The notes: generated from the sequence alone by a model not told the origin. A DNA stretch of 64,000 nucleotides from Coriolopsis trogii (GCA_020543525.1 JAHYIO010000009.1:62001-126000), one strand, 5' to 3'; positions 32,909-44,758 are shown, counted from the stretch's first letter. Made by a program: numbers and translations.

Positions 32909-33936
32909 TTAGTTGATCACTAAGCTGTACGCAGACCTGTAGGACACGGACCAGTCAGCGTTCACCTCAGCAAGGGACGAAAGAACACACGCACGTAGTG
33001 AGGGTAGCCGATCCGGACGTGGGTTCGGTACCTGCCTGTGCGGTGACCAAGTACTGCGACGAGCTGACACCCTGGTTCTGGGTCAAATACTGCATTGTGC
33101 GCACACGACTCCACGGTCAGCTCTCCCACTCGCCACGAGCACGCATGTTCAGGCGCACTCACCGTCAAGAACGCCTTGATGTCCCCACTGAAGCTCGTGA
33201 TCGTCCCGCTCGTGGGCAAGAACGAGAAGACCGCGTTCGCGCCGTTCGAGCCGTGGTACAGGTTCCAGCTGTGGCCCGCGAGCGCAACGTTGGACGCGAC
33301 GGGCACGGGCTTGCCGTCCGCGCCGTACTGGGACGAGATCGGGCCGGCGTTGAAGTTGGCGAGCCAGATCATGATCTCGTTCACGTTCGAGCCTCCGGCC
33401 GAGTTCGAGGTGAAGAGGTCGTAGGCGACGTCCGCGATGATCGAGCCGGAGGTGGATTGGGACCACTTCCAGGTCGTCTGTGCGCGTGTGCGCATGAGGC
33501 CAACCCGAACGTCAGTGAGAGCCCTTGACATGCGCAGACAGAGAGGGGGAGATGGAAAGAGGGGACGTACGGGGATGCTCTGGATCGCGCTGAGCTGCTT
33601 GTTGATGCCCTGGTTGAGCTGGATGTTCGTGAAGCTCTTCACCCCGGACCCGCCCGTCCACGTCCACGTCGTCTTCCACGCGACGGTGCTGCCGCTCAGG
33701 CTGACGAGGTTCGCGCACTGCGACCCGCTCGATGCGCCGTCCTTGCCCCAGAGGTCGAGGAGGAGCGAGTACGGGCCGGCGGTGATGTTGTCCCACTGGC
33801 CGCAGTGCTGGGACGTGTCGACCGTGGCGCGCGGGACGAGCACTGGCCCGGGAGCGGCCTCGGGCTCTGCTGCGGGCGCTGAGGCGGCGAGGAGGGGGAT
33901 GGCGAGGAGAAAGAGGGCGAGTGACTTGGAGAACAT
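32909..33936 (-). CDS. GH12 endoglucanase/xyloglucanase
   Basis: Exons 33936-33571, 33477-33163, 33089-32995, 32936-32909; 804 bases, 267 residues. Signal peptide MFSKSLALFLLAIPLLAASA plus a short pro-region, then the catalytic domain: HCGQWDNITAGPYSLLLDLW, WKTTWTWTGG, TTWKWSQS, ADVAYDLFTS, NEIMIWLANF, ITSFSGDIKAFLT, YLTQNQGVSSSQYL, AGTEPTSGSATLTTSAYSLV. The Glu of NEIMIW (about residue 156) is the family nucleophile and the Glu of AGTEP (about 249) the acid/base. No cellulose-binding module or linker is present. GH12 enzymes cut beta-1,4-glucan or xyloglucan in plant walls. The last exon codes only nine residues; without its splice the C-terminus would be wrong. TATA box at 33990-33997. Confidence 0.93.
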
Positions 33937-35938
33937 GGTCGATCTTTCGTGGGTCGCGCTGAGCCATCACGACCAGGCGAAGATGTGTCTTTATATACCT
34001 GGGTGCGTGAGAGGGATATAATGAAGGCTGCATGATCCGCGAAGTATGCGTAATGTCAGAACCAGTCAAGATGAGAAACACGTACGTTCTGTCCGAAGGA
34101 CGCACGGATAAACTCAGGCCGGGATTACGCACAACGTGGAGTACGCCCATTTATTGGAACTGACCATGACCTGCCACGCAAAGGACTAGAGGTCGCCAAT
34201 GACCACTGGACCCAACTAGACTGTCGAAAACTGTCAGAACAGCAAATTTCGGAGTTTTTAGAACCACGAAAGCGTACCGGGAGAGAACGCGATCACCGTT
34301 TTGAGGGAAAAGAAGGCGGGTGCGCGAGCGAGAGGAAGTCGTGACATCAGACGGAGCGTAGCGACAGGTTTACCGACTGGACCAGGTGCTGTTCGCGAGC
34401 ATGTGCTACCGCCGGAACAATCTCAAGAGTGCTCTATAGAACACGCCGTCGTCAGGTCACAACGTTGTGATTTACCCGGGCTTGCACGTCCGCGGCCCGG
34501 GCGGGACGAGCACCGCGAGTGGCGATGGGTAGACCTCAATGGAAAGAATGCTTATCGGGGACAAACACTGGGTGTCTGTAATAGGGTACTGGGTAAAAGC
34601 CTTGAGATACTTGCTCATAGTTACTGACAGGGTGAATCACCGGTTGCTTACTGTAATAAACTCGGGGGTCTATCCCATCAACTCTATTAGCGCTGGTGTG
34701 ACTCTGTAAATGTGGTGAAAATAAGGAAGCGGGGGTAGGAGTATCCTATGGGTGTGAACCATGAGTACTGGGAGAACAGAAACGAGTGGACAAACTCGAG
34801 AGGCTGACCAAGAACATGCTCTTACACCGGGACGCGGAGAGACTGGATACCAAGACTGTAAATCTTCGACTACAAGGTGCATCGCTTGCCTTGCGTAGGA
34901 TCGTTCCGGGCGGTACGGATGGTGCGCAGACGCTGCGCTTTGCTTGTGTAGTCAGTAGACTATCTCGCCGTACCGCCTTCGCACTGTGGCTGACGTACTT
35001 ACCTCGAGTTCACGGGACAGCTTGCGCAGGTAATAAGTCCACTGTAAGGTCATATGCGGTTGAGACGGAATTCACACATAGCTGATGCCGCGGTGGGCGA
35101 GGACCCTGTATACGGATAGCAACATCGCATTGACCGAACATCTGTTATGGATATGCATGAGGCATCGCGGTGGGCCATGAAATCCCCAAAGCAGATGATT
35201 GCGATTGTCTGGCCGTCAAACCTGCTGCATCGCATTTGAAAAGTGGATTACACCGTGCGCGGCGTTACACAAAAGATTGCACGCTAAAGCCGAAGTGCCC
35301 GTGAGCGGCGGACTGCTACAGTCAATACGGTCGGTTCCGGAGCAGGCATTGTTCGAATGCCAGGCCTAAATGGCACCGCTTCTAAAGCAAGGGGGCCCCG
35401 GAGGTGCAGTGACCATCAGGAGGTGTCGGATAGGAAGAGGATTCAAATTCGAAGAAATAGCAGGTCGTTCGGCTAATACATGTTGCAAATGCATGGACCG
35501 GGGGCATCGGAGGCTTCAGGGGTTGTCGAGGACTCGAAGTACCCGCTCGTCCTCGCGCTTGGCATGTGGATGCATGAGAGAGGTTGGGACGAGAACGGAC
35601 AGACAGACGTTGTGGACGAGCGCAGGTGGGAGAGCGGAGGAGAGAAGGTCGGGGGCGGTGGGCGGGCGGTGTCCGAAAGGGGCAAGGGTGGGCGCGTCTG
35701 TGTCGGACGCGCACAGCCCCCAGCCTCAGCCACCGCGCGCAGTCTGCTCATCGCCATCACTATCCGAGTCCTGCGTGCCTACTCACATATAAGATGCTGG
35801 CACGCACGACCCCTGTCCTGCCTCCCATCTCCCCCTCCTTCCAGTACAGAGCGTCCTTTTCTCCGTCTTCTCGCCCTCTGTTTCACGTCCTTATTCCTTC
35901 TTCGACGAGCCCCCGCCCTTCCTGACACTCAAGACAAA
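33937..35938. other. Intergenic, 2 kb
   Basis: GH12 promoter on the left; a C/T-rich leader before the gene at 35939 on the right. The middle shows no coding sequence. A GTTCGAATGCC near 35350 looks like a tRNA B box, but no tRNA can be folded around it. Confidence 0.4.
33990..33997 (-). promoter_or_regulatory. TATA box of the GH12 gene
   Basis: TATATAAA on the minus strand, about 55 bases before the ATG. Confidence 0.5.
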
Positions 35939-36829
35939 ATGTCCAAGCACTTCTGCTGCTGCATTCCAGTCCGCGTCGCGGTATTCTTCTTCTCTCTCAT
36001 CACCTTCCTTGGTGCAGGAGCAACAGCCGGCCTTGGCTGGTTCCTCGTCTACTGTCAGTCCAGCTGTGTACATCCACCGCGCGTCGCGAACTCATTGCCT
36101 TGAATTCAGTGGTCAAATCAGACAAGCTCGACGACTACCAGAAGAACGTAACAGAAGACCAACGGAAAGCGTTCGATGAATTCGCGCACAAGTACATCGT
36201 CGGCTTCATCGTCGTATCCCTCGTCTTCACTTTCATCTCACTCATGGCTCTCTTCGGGTACGTCGCACTTCTACATCCCCTACTGCAGGACATGAACCTC
36301 CTCATACGTCTACTTCAGGTTCATCGGGTCCATCATCCGCAACCGCCGCATGGTCAAGGCATACTCCTACATGACCGTCATCATCTTCATCCTCAGCACC
36401 GCCGCTCTCGGCTTCTCGCTCTACCTCACCTGGAGCAACAAGCAGTTCTGCACGGACATCGACGGCACTGAGACCTGTATCCAGACCGCTCTCAACCGCT
36501 CCGGCAAGATCGGCTACACGTTCTTTGCCGTCATCCAGTGGTTGATTGATCTCTGTGAGTCTTTCTTCTCTCGCCGGTGATATCATGCGCCGCTGCATGT
36601 AATGGCTTCGCGCGCGGATATGGGCGGTGATATTGACCTACAATTCTCAGACATCGTTGTCATCATCCGCCGCTACTACGAGCAGCTTGACGAAGAGCGC
36701 GAATACCGCCACGCGTACCGCCTCAACCCTACCACCGCGGGCACCTACGAGGCCAAGGACAGCCTACTCAACAAGCAGAGTGACTACCCCTATGCCGATA
36801 ACCAGAACTCGTTCGGTCACCACGCATAA
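35939..36829 (+). CDS. Four-span membrane protein, tetraspanin-like layout, unknown function
   Basis: Exons 35939-36053, 36110-36257, 36319-36554, 36651-36829; 678 bases, 225 residues. It starts MSKHFCCCIPVRVAVFFFSL. Four hydrophobic segments lie at about residues 10-38, 73-95, 108-130 and 160-182. A short loop between the third and fourth has two Cys (FCTDIDGTETC). The tail is hydrophilic and tyrosine-rich (RRYYEQLDEEREYRHAYRLN) and probably cytosolic. The Cys triplet near the N-terminus is a likely palmitoylation site. The layout recalls tetraspanins, but the outer loop is too small and lacks the CCG motif, so this is probably one of the fungal conserved membrane proteins of unknown role. 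Confidence 0.85.
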
Positions 36830-37157
36830 ACGGCGTTCCGCATCCGTGAGCACGCGGCTCCCGCGAGGGCGATGTGTATGATAGTAGTGCGCGCGCACCA
36901 CGCTAATGTCTTGTGTCGAGAAGGAGGTGACCCATGTATCCTCCTGGTTGGGCGGGCATGTCGTCTCTTTGATCTGTTTCCTTTACCCTATCTATCACGC
37001 TGTATCTTTGAATGGACTTTCTGTTACGCTTTGGAAACGCACACACTTGACTTGCGCACCGTCCGGAACAACGCCCACATCTTGCTTTGATCAACAAATA
37101 CATTCGGTACAGGTAAATGTATACATCCGTCTCTCGCTCTCTGCTTCACGACTATAC
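36830..37157. other. Intergenic between convergent genes
   Basis: 3' flanks of the four-span protein and the F-box-like gene. Nothing else seen. Confidence 0.5.
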
Positions 37158-39311
37158 TCATACCTCCAGCATTACAATTGACGCATCAACGGTTCCCTCG
37201 ACCAAACAGTCCAACCGGTCATGGATCTGCTTATCGTACCCTTTCGGCGGAACGTTCCAATCCTCCACACGCTTGCCAACCACCAACACCAACTCAAGGT
37301 GGAGATATTCGAGCGGGCGCGCGCCCGCGTCGTGCCTCGCGCGCAGACAGTCCTCGATGACTTCGACGAGGTCGTCGAACCACTGCACGCCGTGCACGCA
37401 CAGCTTGCGCAGGCCCGCCATTGGCGCGACGGTCGTCCGACTCTCCCCGCCCGGCCGTCCCTTCCTCGAGCTCATCGTTGCCAGCACGGCCGACCCCGGG
37501 CCCCTGCCCCTGCCCCTGGCTCTGCCCATCCCCCGTCCCCGCACCGACCCCTGCGGCCTCGGCGAACTCTCGGACGCCTCCGAGCGCGCAGACGCAGGCA
37601 CGGGCGCGAGTGCAGCGAACAGCTCGTCGATCTCGCCCTCGTCCGACTGTGGCCCGCCACAGTCGACGGCGAGAGCGACGACGGCGGAGAACGTCTTGAA
37701 CGCGTGCCGGAACGCCTCCCTGCCCGGCCCACACGCGAGGAAGAGCGTCCGGATGGGCGCGCGCCGGAGGAGGGTGGCGAAGTCTCGGAGCGCGTCGTCC
37801 TCGGAGGGGAGCGAGTGCCCGGCGAGGACGGCCAGCTTCCCGCCTGGCTTGCAGCTCGCGTGGCGAGGATGAGGACGGGGGCGGGGGCGGGGGCGGTCGT
37901 CCTCGTGGTCGCGCCTCGCTCGGTTGGGTACCATGACGAAGGCGACCTCGTCCGGGTCGTAGTCGTCGTGGCTGCCGTCCCCGTCGCAGGACGCGTCCCC
38001 GCACGCGCAAGGCCCGAAGACGACCATCGAGATCGCATCTCGGTACCGCGCCTCGACGGCGAGCTTGAGGATCGGCAGGGCGTCCGCGTCGTCTGGGACG
38101 TGCGCGGAAAACAGACCTTGGTGGGTGAAGAACCCGCCGAGGTCGACGCGGGCCGTTGCGGGCAGCCGGAGATGCGAGAGGAGCTGGCGCACCTCGAGCC
38201 CGACATCGCCAGGGTGGCTTGGGGACGAGAGGATCGCGGCGGAGCGGAGGCGCGGGAGGGTGACGGTGCGTATGCGCCTGCGTGTGCGCGCCGACGCGGA
38301 CAGGGCCCGGGCAGCTTCGCACGGGGCGAAGGGGAACGAGAACGAGAGGACGAGGACCTCGAGCGTGCCGGCGCACTTGTCGAGCGCGTCGAGGAACTTT
38401 TCGAACGTGAGGAGGGAGGAGTTGGTGTCTCCGTGCGCGTGCTCGTGGCTGTCATGATCACTGGTACCCGCGTGGTAGATCCGCAGGTCCCGGATGTGGT
38501 GCAGGAGCGGCGAGTGCCAGGGCATGAAGAAGGCGATGAGGAAGAGCGTGCGCAGCGCGGGGAGGCGTACGGGGTCGAGATCGAGGATGTCCTCGACGGC
38601 TCGCTTGGGCGTCGTCTCGCTCGTCTCTATGATGGGCACGTCCTCGAGGTACAGTCCCTCGAGCGCCGGCATGGCCTTGCGGAAAAGCGGGGCCAGGGCG
38701 TGGAGCGAAGGCGCGCCGTACCGTGGTACCATAATGGTACGGATCCGTTGGCGCGTCGTGTACGGGGAGAGGAGTTTTAGGAGTGGCTTGGAGGAAAGGG
38801 TCAAGGTGGATAGGAAGCGGAGGTCGATGGGCATCCTGCCCGAGCGCGCAAGGCAGAGTTTGAGCCAGTCGAGTCTGGGACCTACGTCGATGGCCGTCCA
38901 GAAGCTCGACGACGCGCATACGACTGCGCGCCACTGGATACATACGGCCGCGAGGGTGAGCTGCGCTGTCGATGCACGTCGCTTCACCCAGGTCTCAGCA
39001 AGGTTGGCATGCTTCGTTTCCTCCTGGGCGTCCTCTGCGAACATTCCGAAGACGATGAGGAGGTGATCCTCGGCCAGTTTGTTGATCGGAACCGTTGGGT
39101 TCGTGTCCGGCTTATTCGAGGTCAGTCCCTCGCCATCCGGTTTCGTTCCTTTGGTGTCAATGTTTATATTGACCATTTGGTCTAAGATATCGTCTATGAG
39201 AAATACAATTCGGTGAAGTCGCCTGAGAATAGCAGATGTCCACTCACGTTCATCTGCAGATGCGTTTGCTTGTGGCTCACGCCCGGAGGCAGAGACAATA
39301 GAGGCATCCAT
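37158..39311 (-). CDS. F-box-like protein, 717 aa, single exon
   Basis: One uninterrupted frame of 717 codons from ATG 39311 to the stop ending at 37158. Residues 75-140 hold an F-box-like segment (TVPINKLAEDHLLIVFGMFA and, further on, AAVCIQWRAVVCASSSFW followed by TAIDVGP), typical of basidiomycete F-box proteins that bind Skp1 and recruit targets to SCF ubiquitin ligases. The remaining 550 residues alternate helix and short strand with Leu spacing like degenerate leucine-rich repeats. A low-complexity part around residue 470 has alternating Pro and Arg (RPRPRPRPHPRH). The lack of introns contrasts with most neighbours. Basidiomycetes have large, fast-evolving families of such genes, so no specific target can be proposed. 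Confidence 0.8.
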   Translation of the reverse strand: MDASIVSASGREPQANASADEREWTSAILRRLHRIVFLIDDILDQMVNINIDTKGTKPDGEGLTSNKPDTNPTVPINKLAEDHLLIVFGMFAEDAQEETKHANLAETWVKRRASTAQLTLAAVCIQWRAVVCASSSFWTAIDVGPRLDWLKLCLARSGRMPIDLRFLSTLTLSSKPLLKLLSPYTTRQRIRTIMVPRYGAPSLHALAPLFRKAMPALEGLYLEDVPIIETSETTPKRAVEDILDLDPVRLPALRTLFLIAFFMPWHSPLLHHIRDLRIYHAGTSDHDSHEHAHGDTNSSLLTFEKFLDALDKCAGTLEVLVLSFSFPFAPCEAARALSASARTRRRIRTVTLPRLRSAAILSSPSHPGDVGLEVRQLLSHLRLPATARVDLGGFFTHQGLFSAHVPDDADALPILKLAVEARYRDAISMVVFGPCACGDASCDGDGSHDDYDPDEVAFVMVPNRARRDHEDDRPRPRPRPHPRHASCKPGGKLAVLAGHSLPSEDDALRDFATLLRRAPIRTLFLACGPGREAFRHAFKTFSAVVALAVDCGGPQSDEGEIDELFAALAPVPASARSEASESSPRPQGSVRGRGMGRARGRGRGPGSAVLATMSSRKGRPGGESRTTVAPMAGLRKLCVHGVQWFDDLVEVIEDCLRARHDAGARPLEYLHLELVLVVGKRVEDWNVPPKGYDKQIHDRLDCLVEGTVDASIVMLEV

Positions 39312-40410
39312 GAGGACGACAGAGGTGTTGTCGCGTCGATTTTCTTGCTACGCCGGAGATGGTCTCGCATCCCTACGGCCGCTATATATGTAAGGAGAGA
39401 AGGGTTTTGCCACTCACCGTGCAGACAGCGTTTGTATGATTACGACTGGAAAGAGCTCGCCTCCTTCGTAACCTTTCCATGTAGAAAGCTTCGATACCAC
39501 GACAATCAACTCAACGCCAACAGTGCATCCATTCCAATGTCTCCATGAAAGATAGATCCACACGTAAGTCGAATGTCGTCAATGACATTGTCACTAGCAG
39601 TCCCATGAATGTGAAACGTGAGTTTCCATGGCGCAAGCGAAACCTAATACGTTCGCGAGTGCAGGAGTAAGATCATTGTTCCAACGAAATCATGAATCAA
39701 TGAATCATCGGGCTCACCGTGCTGGTCCCTTTCTGCGAATCCAAAATGCTTGTGCGCGACGTACGTATACATCCAGGAAGGACAAAGACGATGTAGCATA
39801 AATGCGATCAAGTACCATGATATTCAATGCAATGCGGAGGAGACTGACGCTTAGTGCGCTTTCGGACGTTCACAAGGAACTTGCTTGACTCAGAACCTAT
39901 GATCAGGAGAACGTTTTCTTTGAGATGTAAGCCACTCATGAAACAAACTACTTACCTGAGGGACCCCGGGCCGGGATGCCGATACTTACCCTACATGTTA
40001 GTGACAGCGACGCACCCAGTGGCAGGCATACTACTCACTGAGTCACTCATATCTGTTGAGCGTCGTGTGCCGGGAGAACGTCCGTTTGTGTAAGAGTGTG
40101 AGTCAGGAGCCTGGGCGTCGGAAGAAAGGCAAAATGGCGGTAGCCAAACCCAAGTAGTAATAATTGAATCGCAAATCACGAAGACAAAAAGAAATGCAAC
40201 GCAGTATCGGGCAAGTGCAAACGTAGGAGCTCAAAGGAAACGCATAGTGTTTGTCCAACTATCTATTATCTGATCAGTCTAGGTGTGAGGTGACTATGCT
40301 ACAAAAGTGAGTAAAAGTGTCGTGATCATAAGCCGGCTAGAGAAGGTAAGGAGAGGATGAGGTATTGGATAAATCCACCGATGGCAAGGAGGGTCCGAGA
40401 TTGAACTTCG
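39312..40410. other. Intergenic; possible unpredicted multi-exon gene on the minus strand
   Basis: On the minus strand several consensus donors occur in a row: GTGAGT at 40038, GTAAGT after the CAG near 39957, and GTGAGC near 39717, with acceptors between. A path beginning ATGAGTGACTCA at 40050 gives GKYRHPGPGSL, then SKFLVNVRKRTKR, AFWIRRKGPA and RFRLRHGNSRFTFMG. This path reads like a basic small protein, but the joins are not unique and I know no family, so it is not called a gene. Confidence 0.2.
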
Positions 40411-41446
40411 CTAGTAGAAGCCGTTCCGCATCCGTTTGATACGATGGGCAGGGGTGGGGGTGGGGGAAGGTGCTCGTGCACGACCCGTTTCGAAGGAGGA
40501 TGAGAAGGATACAAGCCTGACTTCGAGATCGGCATCGCTGAATGCACGACGAATGACGTTCGAAGCTTTAACAGGGGTGGCAGAGACAGAGCCCGTCGCG
40601 GTCGCCATCATGGTGCTATTCAAGGCTGTTGCCGACCCAGATAGCGTCACGTTCCCGGTGAGACTGCCCGTAGGGGATGTAGCATTGGCTGTGGGGATAG
40701 AGGTCAACGCGCTGTCCGAGAAAGTCGACTCGAGGGAGATGGTGACAGAGATTGGCGGCGCAGTAGTGACGACAAGTGTGTTTGGAGGTTCCTCCGAACC
40801 CTCTACATCGTCCGGGTTGAAGATTGTGATAGATCCGCTCCAACTCGAGATGTCGTGGTTGTCCTTGGAGAACACTGCACAGGAGGAACTTAGACTCCAC
40901 AAAGATAACCAGGATTGCATGAATAGAAGTACGCACTATACAGGGCATACTCGTTCCCTGTTGGCACAGAGGGCACCATGACGTTGACCAACCTATCCGA
41001 GATCGGGAACCAGTCCGTCAAGCCTAAAGAACAAACTTGAAGACCTCCTCAGGAGACCATTCCGTAACACTCACGACCAAGCTGGACATGGGAGTTTGGA
41101 CCATCGCCAGAGTAGGACAGGATGATGATCGCCATGATCGGATCCCCCGAGCTACTGGTAGGTTTCATGCCGTTGAGCGTCCTAGCGTACGTTGTGGCCC
41201 CATATGCTGGTCAGCAAAGGAATTATGGACAACTCGTAACGTGACGCACCATTGCACCGTGTGCAGCTCCCCGACCTGCCAGACGTCGCCCGTGCGCGGC
41301 GCGACGATAGACGTCCCATGCTTGTATGACGGAAACGAGCCCCCGACCGCGACGACGATGATGCATGCCACCGCACCGATGAAACACAGGGTCGCAGTCG
41401 CCCGCGTAGCGACTCGCTGGAGACGCATACGGCGTTGACTCCTCAT
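40411..41446 (-). CDS. Kre9/Knh1-like secreted Ser/Thr-rich protein
   Basis: Exons 41446-41250, 41181-41075, 41023-40937, 40874-40411; 855 bases, 284 residues. A basic start and hydrophobic segment (ATLCFIGAVACIIVVAVGGS) act as signal or anchor. The next 110 residues match the N-terminal domain of Kre9/Knh1 and related Ser/Thr-rich GPI-type proteins: SIVAPRTGDVWQVGELHTVQ, GDPIMAIIILSYSGDG, LTDWFPIS, VMVPSVPTGNEYALYM and SWSGSITIFNPDD. A Ser/Thr-rich region with several N-glycosylation sites follows. The C-terminus (RIKRMRNGFY) is basic and not a GPI signal. Family members act in or on the cell wall, in beta-1,6-glucan assembly in yeast. Exon 2 has two in-frame donors three bases apart (GTCGTG or GTGAGT). 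Confidence 0.75.
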
Positions 41447-41856
41447 GTCATGGAGAAAGTGAGTAGTGAAAACTCAAAGAGAGGAAAGAGGACCGGGAGC
41501 CCTCGTCAACGTCGTGGAGGACGCGCACTCGGTGGCCGAGCAGGCTGTTCGACTTCCTCCGCGGCCCGCATCTGCATCTAGAGTGATAAGTAGGCGGCTC
41601 GAGTGAAGCCGGGAATGGAGTGCTCGCGTCCCTGGTTTAGCGGTGATGAATGCTTGCAAGGCGAGAGTGAAGGCCCGCCGCCAGAAGCAACACAGCCACC
41701 TCATTTGAGCCTCGAACGACGGCTCGCCCTTTACTTGTCGTCCATATGTTCTTCAGATATCCACCAGGATCTATAGTCGTGCTAGATCAGTACAAATTCT
41801 TTCAGCTATTTGCTACATTTCGCTTCATGTTAGTTGCGTTGCAAGTCTCTTGCTGT
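41447..41856. other. Intergenic between the Kre9-like gene and the HyuB-type gene
   Basis: A 76-codon minus-strand ORF (41474-41704) starts with a hydrophobic stretch but has no other support. Nothing else seen. Confidence 0.4.
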
Positions 41857-44013
41857 TCAAAACGCCGCCTGCGCCGCCTCCCTCTCCGCCAAACTTCCGC
41901 GGGGCGCCCACGCACGCACATGCGCATGCGCATCATGTCCCCCAGCCTCCTCCTCCTCTTGTAACGCGCCCCACGCACCCGCACCAGGTGTCTCGATGAG
42001 CAGTCGGTCGCCCTTGCCCATGAACACCGTCGCCTTCCCGCCAATATTGATCTTCCTCGGCCTCAGCGGCTCCCTCTGCCCCTCTCCGCCCGCCTCAGCC
42101 TCCTCAGGCAAGTCCCCATCCGCCTCTCTCGGCTGCTTGATCCACGTATTCCGCCCAAGCGCGCCCGGCTCCCCGCCTTCCATCCCATACGGCTGCCTCG
42201 TGCGGCGCTCGGAGAGGATCGAGACCTGGAGCGGCTCGAGGAACTCGATCTCGCGTACGACACCGTCGCCGCCGCGCCAGCGCCCTTTCCCGCCCGAGCC
42301 CTGGCGGATCCCAAACTGGTGGACGAGCACGGGGTAACGGCGCTCGAGGATCTCGACGTCGCCGATGCGCGTGTTCGTGATGTGCGTGTGCACGCCTGAG
42401 GTGCCGTGCCAGCCGGGCCCTGCTCCCGAGCCGCCTGCGATCGTCTGAATGCACACGAAAGAGTCAGTTGCACTTCAAGTGTAGGTGTGAGTGATGAGTA
42501 TGAGGCTAACTGACCTCGTAGTAACCATACCCCACGATGTTGTTACCGTGCTCGTCCTTGCCGCCCGAACCGAAGGTCAAATTACTATGCAAGGTGTTGA
42601 ATGCTCTTGTAGATATGAGTGATGAAGGTACGTACTTGGTGCACCCTTGACTGGCTGCGCAGGCATGGAACGCCAAAAGGACCACATCAACGATCCGCTG
42701 GGAGGTCAAAACGTTACCACCGCACACCGCAGCTGTGCGAGAGGGTGCGAGTAGTGAGCCCTCAGGGATCTTGACTGTTATATCTAATCCTCAGTGATCT
42801 GTGTGCCCGCATATACGAGGCGAAACGCACCAGTGATGGGTACTAGACATCCGGCGTTGAGCGGGATGTCCATGTCAAGCATTGCACGCATGCAATATAT
42901 GACTGCAGAGTGCACGACGGAAATCGGCGCGTTGAGGTTGCCGCGGATCTCGCACCCCGTGCCCTCGAAGTCGAGCACGGCAGATCCCTCCTCCTCATTA
43001 ATCTCCACCTTAAGCTTGATCTGTGTATATGCGTCAGCTCGGCAGTACTGGACAAAAGTGTGGGACGAGACGCACCGGGGAGCCATCATCGAGGTAGTCA
43101 ATAGCCTCGAGCACATTTGTCCCAGCACGCTTGGCGACGTCTCGCAGAAGGTTGCGAACAGAGGATTCTGCGTTCGCGCGGATGTGGTACATGTACTCTT
43201 GAACCGTCTCCAGGCCATAGTCGTCCACAACTAGAGAGCAAAAGTCTCAGACACGAGGCCATAGGAAGTGGCTGTAGATGGGACGTACTTTGCTGAATCA
43301 GTTGGATGCCCTTGTGATTGGCCGCAACTTGCGCCTTCAAGTCACTCTCCACATCTCGCAGGTTCCTGCACCCAGAGCTTCCGGGGTACTGTGCAGGCTT
43401 GTTGACCATGTGTTCTACAAGGCCATCGTGGTCGAAGACGCCCTCGCGGACGATCTTGAAGCTCATGATGTTCGCACCCTCCTCGAAGATCGTCGTCGAC
43501 GTCGGTGGCATGGAGCCAGGCAATATACCACCGATATCCGCATGATGCCCTCGCGAAGCAGTGAAGAAGATGATCTCGCTCGAGTCGGGAGAGAATACGG
43601 GCGAGATAATCGTGATGTCTGGGAGATGCGACCCTCCGGCATGGGGTGAGTTTGTCATGAGAACGTCTCCGGGTTTGAGAGTCTTGGCATGCAGACGCAT
43701 CTGGTACTTGACCGCACTGGAACGCGATGCGTGCATGTCGGTCCTCCAGATATGCTCCTTGGGGGTGAGAGAGTGGGCAGACTCACAAACTCATGGACCC
43801 GAGATGGATGGGAATGAACGGCGCGTTCGCAACCAGGTCCCCATCTGGAGCAAAAAGTGCACAAGAGAAGTCCAGTCTCTCCTTAATGTTCGTACTGATG
43901 GCTGTCTGCTGCAGGGAGCGGCCCATGGCCTCCGCGACGCTCATGAAGCGGTTCGCGAAAAGCGTGAGCAAGATCGGGTCCGGCGAGTTATACTTCTTTG
44001 TTTGTTCCGACAT
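41857..44013 (-). CDS. HyuB-type hydantoinase B/oxoprolinase subunit, stand-alone
   Basis: Exons 44013-43787, 43716-43289, 43230-43076, 43020-42831, 42774-42636, 42584-42515, 42444-41857; 1797 bases, 598 residues. Motifs in HyuB order: [166 protein letters not shown] and LIETP near the end. In yeast OXP1 and most fungal 5-oxoprolinases this is the second half of one chain of about 1280 residues; the first half (HyuA, ATP-binding) is absent here, since a gene on the other strand begins at 44759. It may work with a HyuA made elsewhere, or be a split or truncated copy. Further exons between 44014 and 44160 cannot be excluded. Confidence 0.9.
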
Positions 44014-44758
44014 CTTGCAGCAAAGCTCGAAGATAACGACGGATGAATGTCCTGAAACGGACGCACCAAGTCAAGTACGGTTCCTGCTAGTAAAATGCCG
44101 ACAGTGATATCGCACCTCTCTCGATGCTGTTATTCCTCCAAGATGATGCTTCACTAGTTTGAAGGTGTCGCAGGACAACGGAGAGACTGGATAGACGTGA
44201 AGGGCTTAGATTGGAGACCCCACCTGACGCGGAAACCCGTCCCAAGGCAGAAACATCCTTGAGCAGTGGAGAACCAATGGGCGTCTATGATATCCGGGAG
44301 TCGGGCCGGGATCGCATCTGGCACTGGCAAGGCGATTTGACGAGTTCGGGGACACACACACATACTCAGAGCGAGTTCGTATCAGTTCTTGGAGTCATCG
44401 GCGACCGTACATCGTGGCCAAATGCTCTCGCGAAGGTCTCCAAGATGAACAGGAGCGGCCATCTGGGAGAAGGAGGCGCCCGAAGCAGTTGTCTCTAGAT
44501 TGCCCGCAGCTTTATACCCTGGGATCATCCTGCAGCTTCAGTTTTCTCGATAACGCTAGAAGTGAACACGGCTCTCAAGATATATCCGGTCGCAAACACC
44601 TGGATGTCTTCGGTTGAAGGGGAAGGGAAGGCACAATCGTGGGATACCACCGCTACTGGCGCGCTCATCGACGCGTTCCAGTCACTCACCAACCTCCATC
44701 TGAAAACTCGGGCAGACTTCACCCTCTGGCAATTTCATACGTTTGCTTTGGTTTCGTA
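44014..44758. other. Divergent promoter region of the HyuB-type and UBR7-like genes
   Basis: No HyuA sequence was found here on either strand. A CAG acceptor at 44053-44055 before the HyuB start might join a short upstream exon, but no conserved text supports it. Confidence 0.4.

Noticed and set aside
35345..35370. tRNA B-box-like GTTCGAATGCC
   Set aside because: No A box or acceptor stem at the right distance, so no cloverleaf forms.
37221..38780. 519-codon plus-strand ORF
   Set aside because: It lies wholly antisense to the F-box-like gene; its Arg/Glu-rich sequence is a shadow of high GC at third positions.
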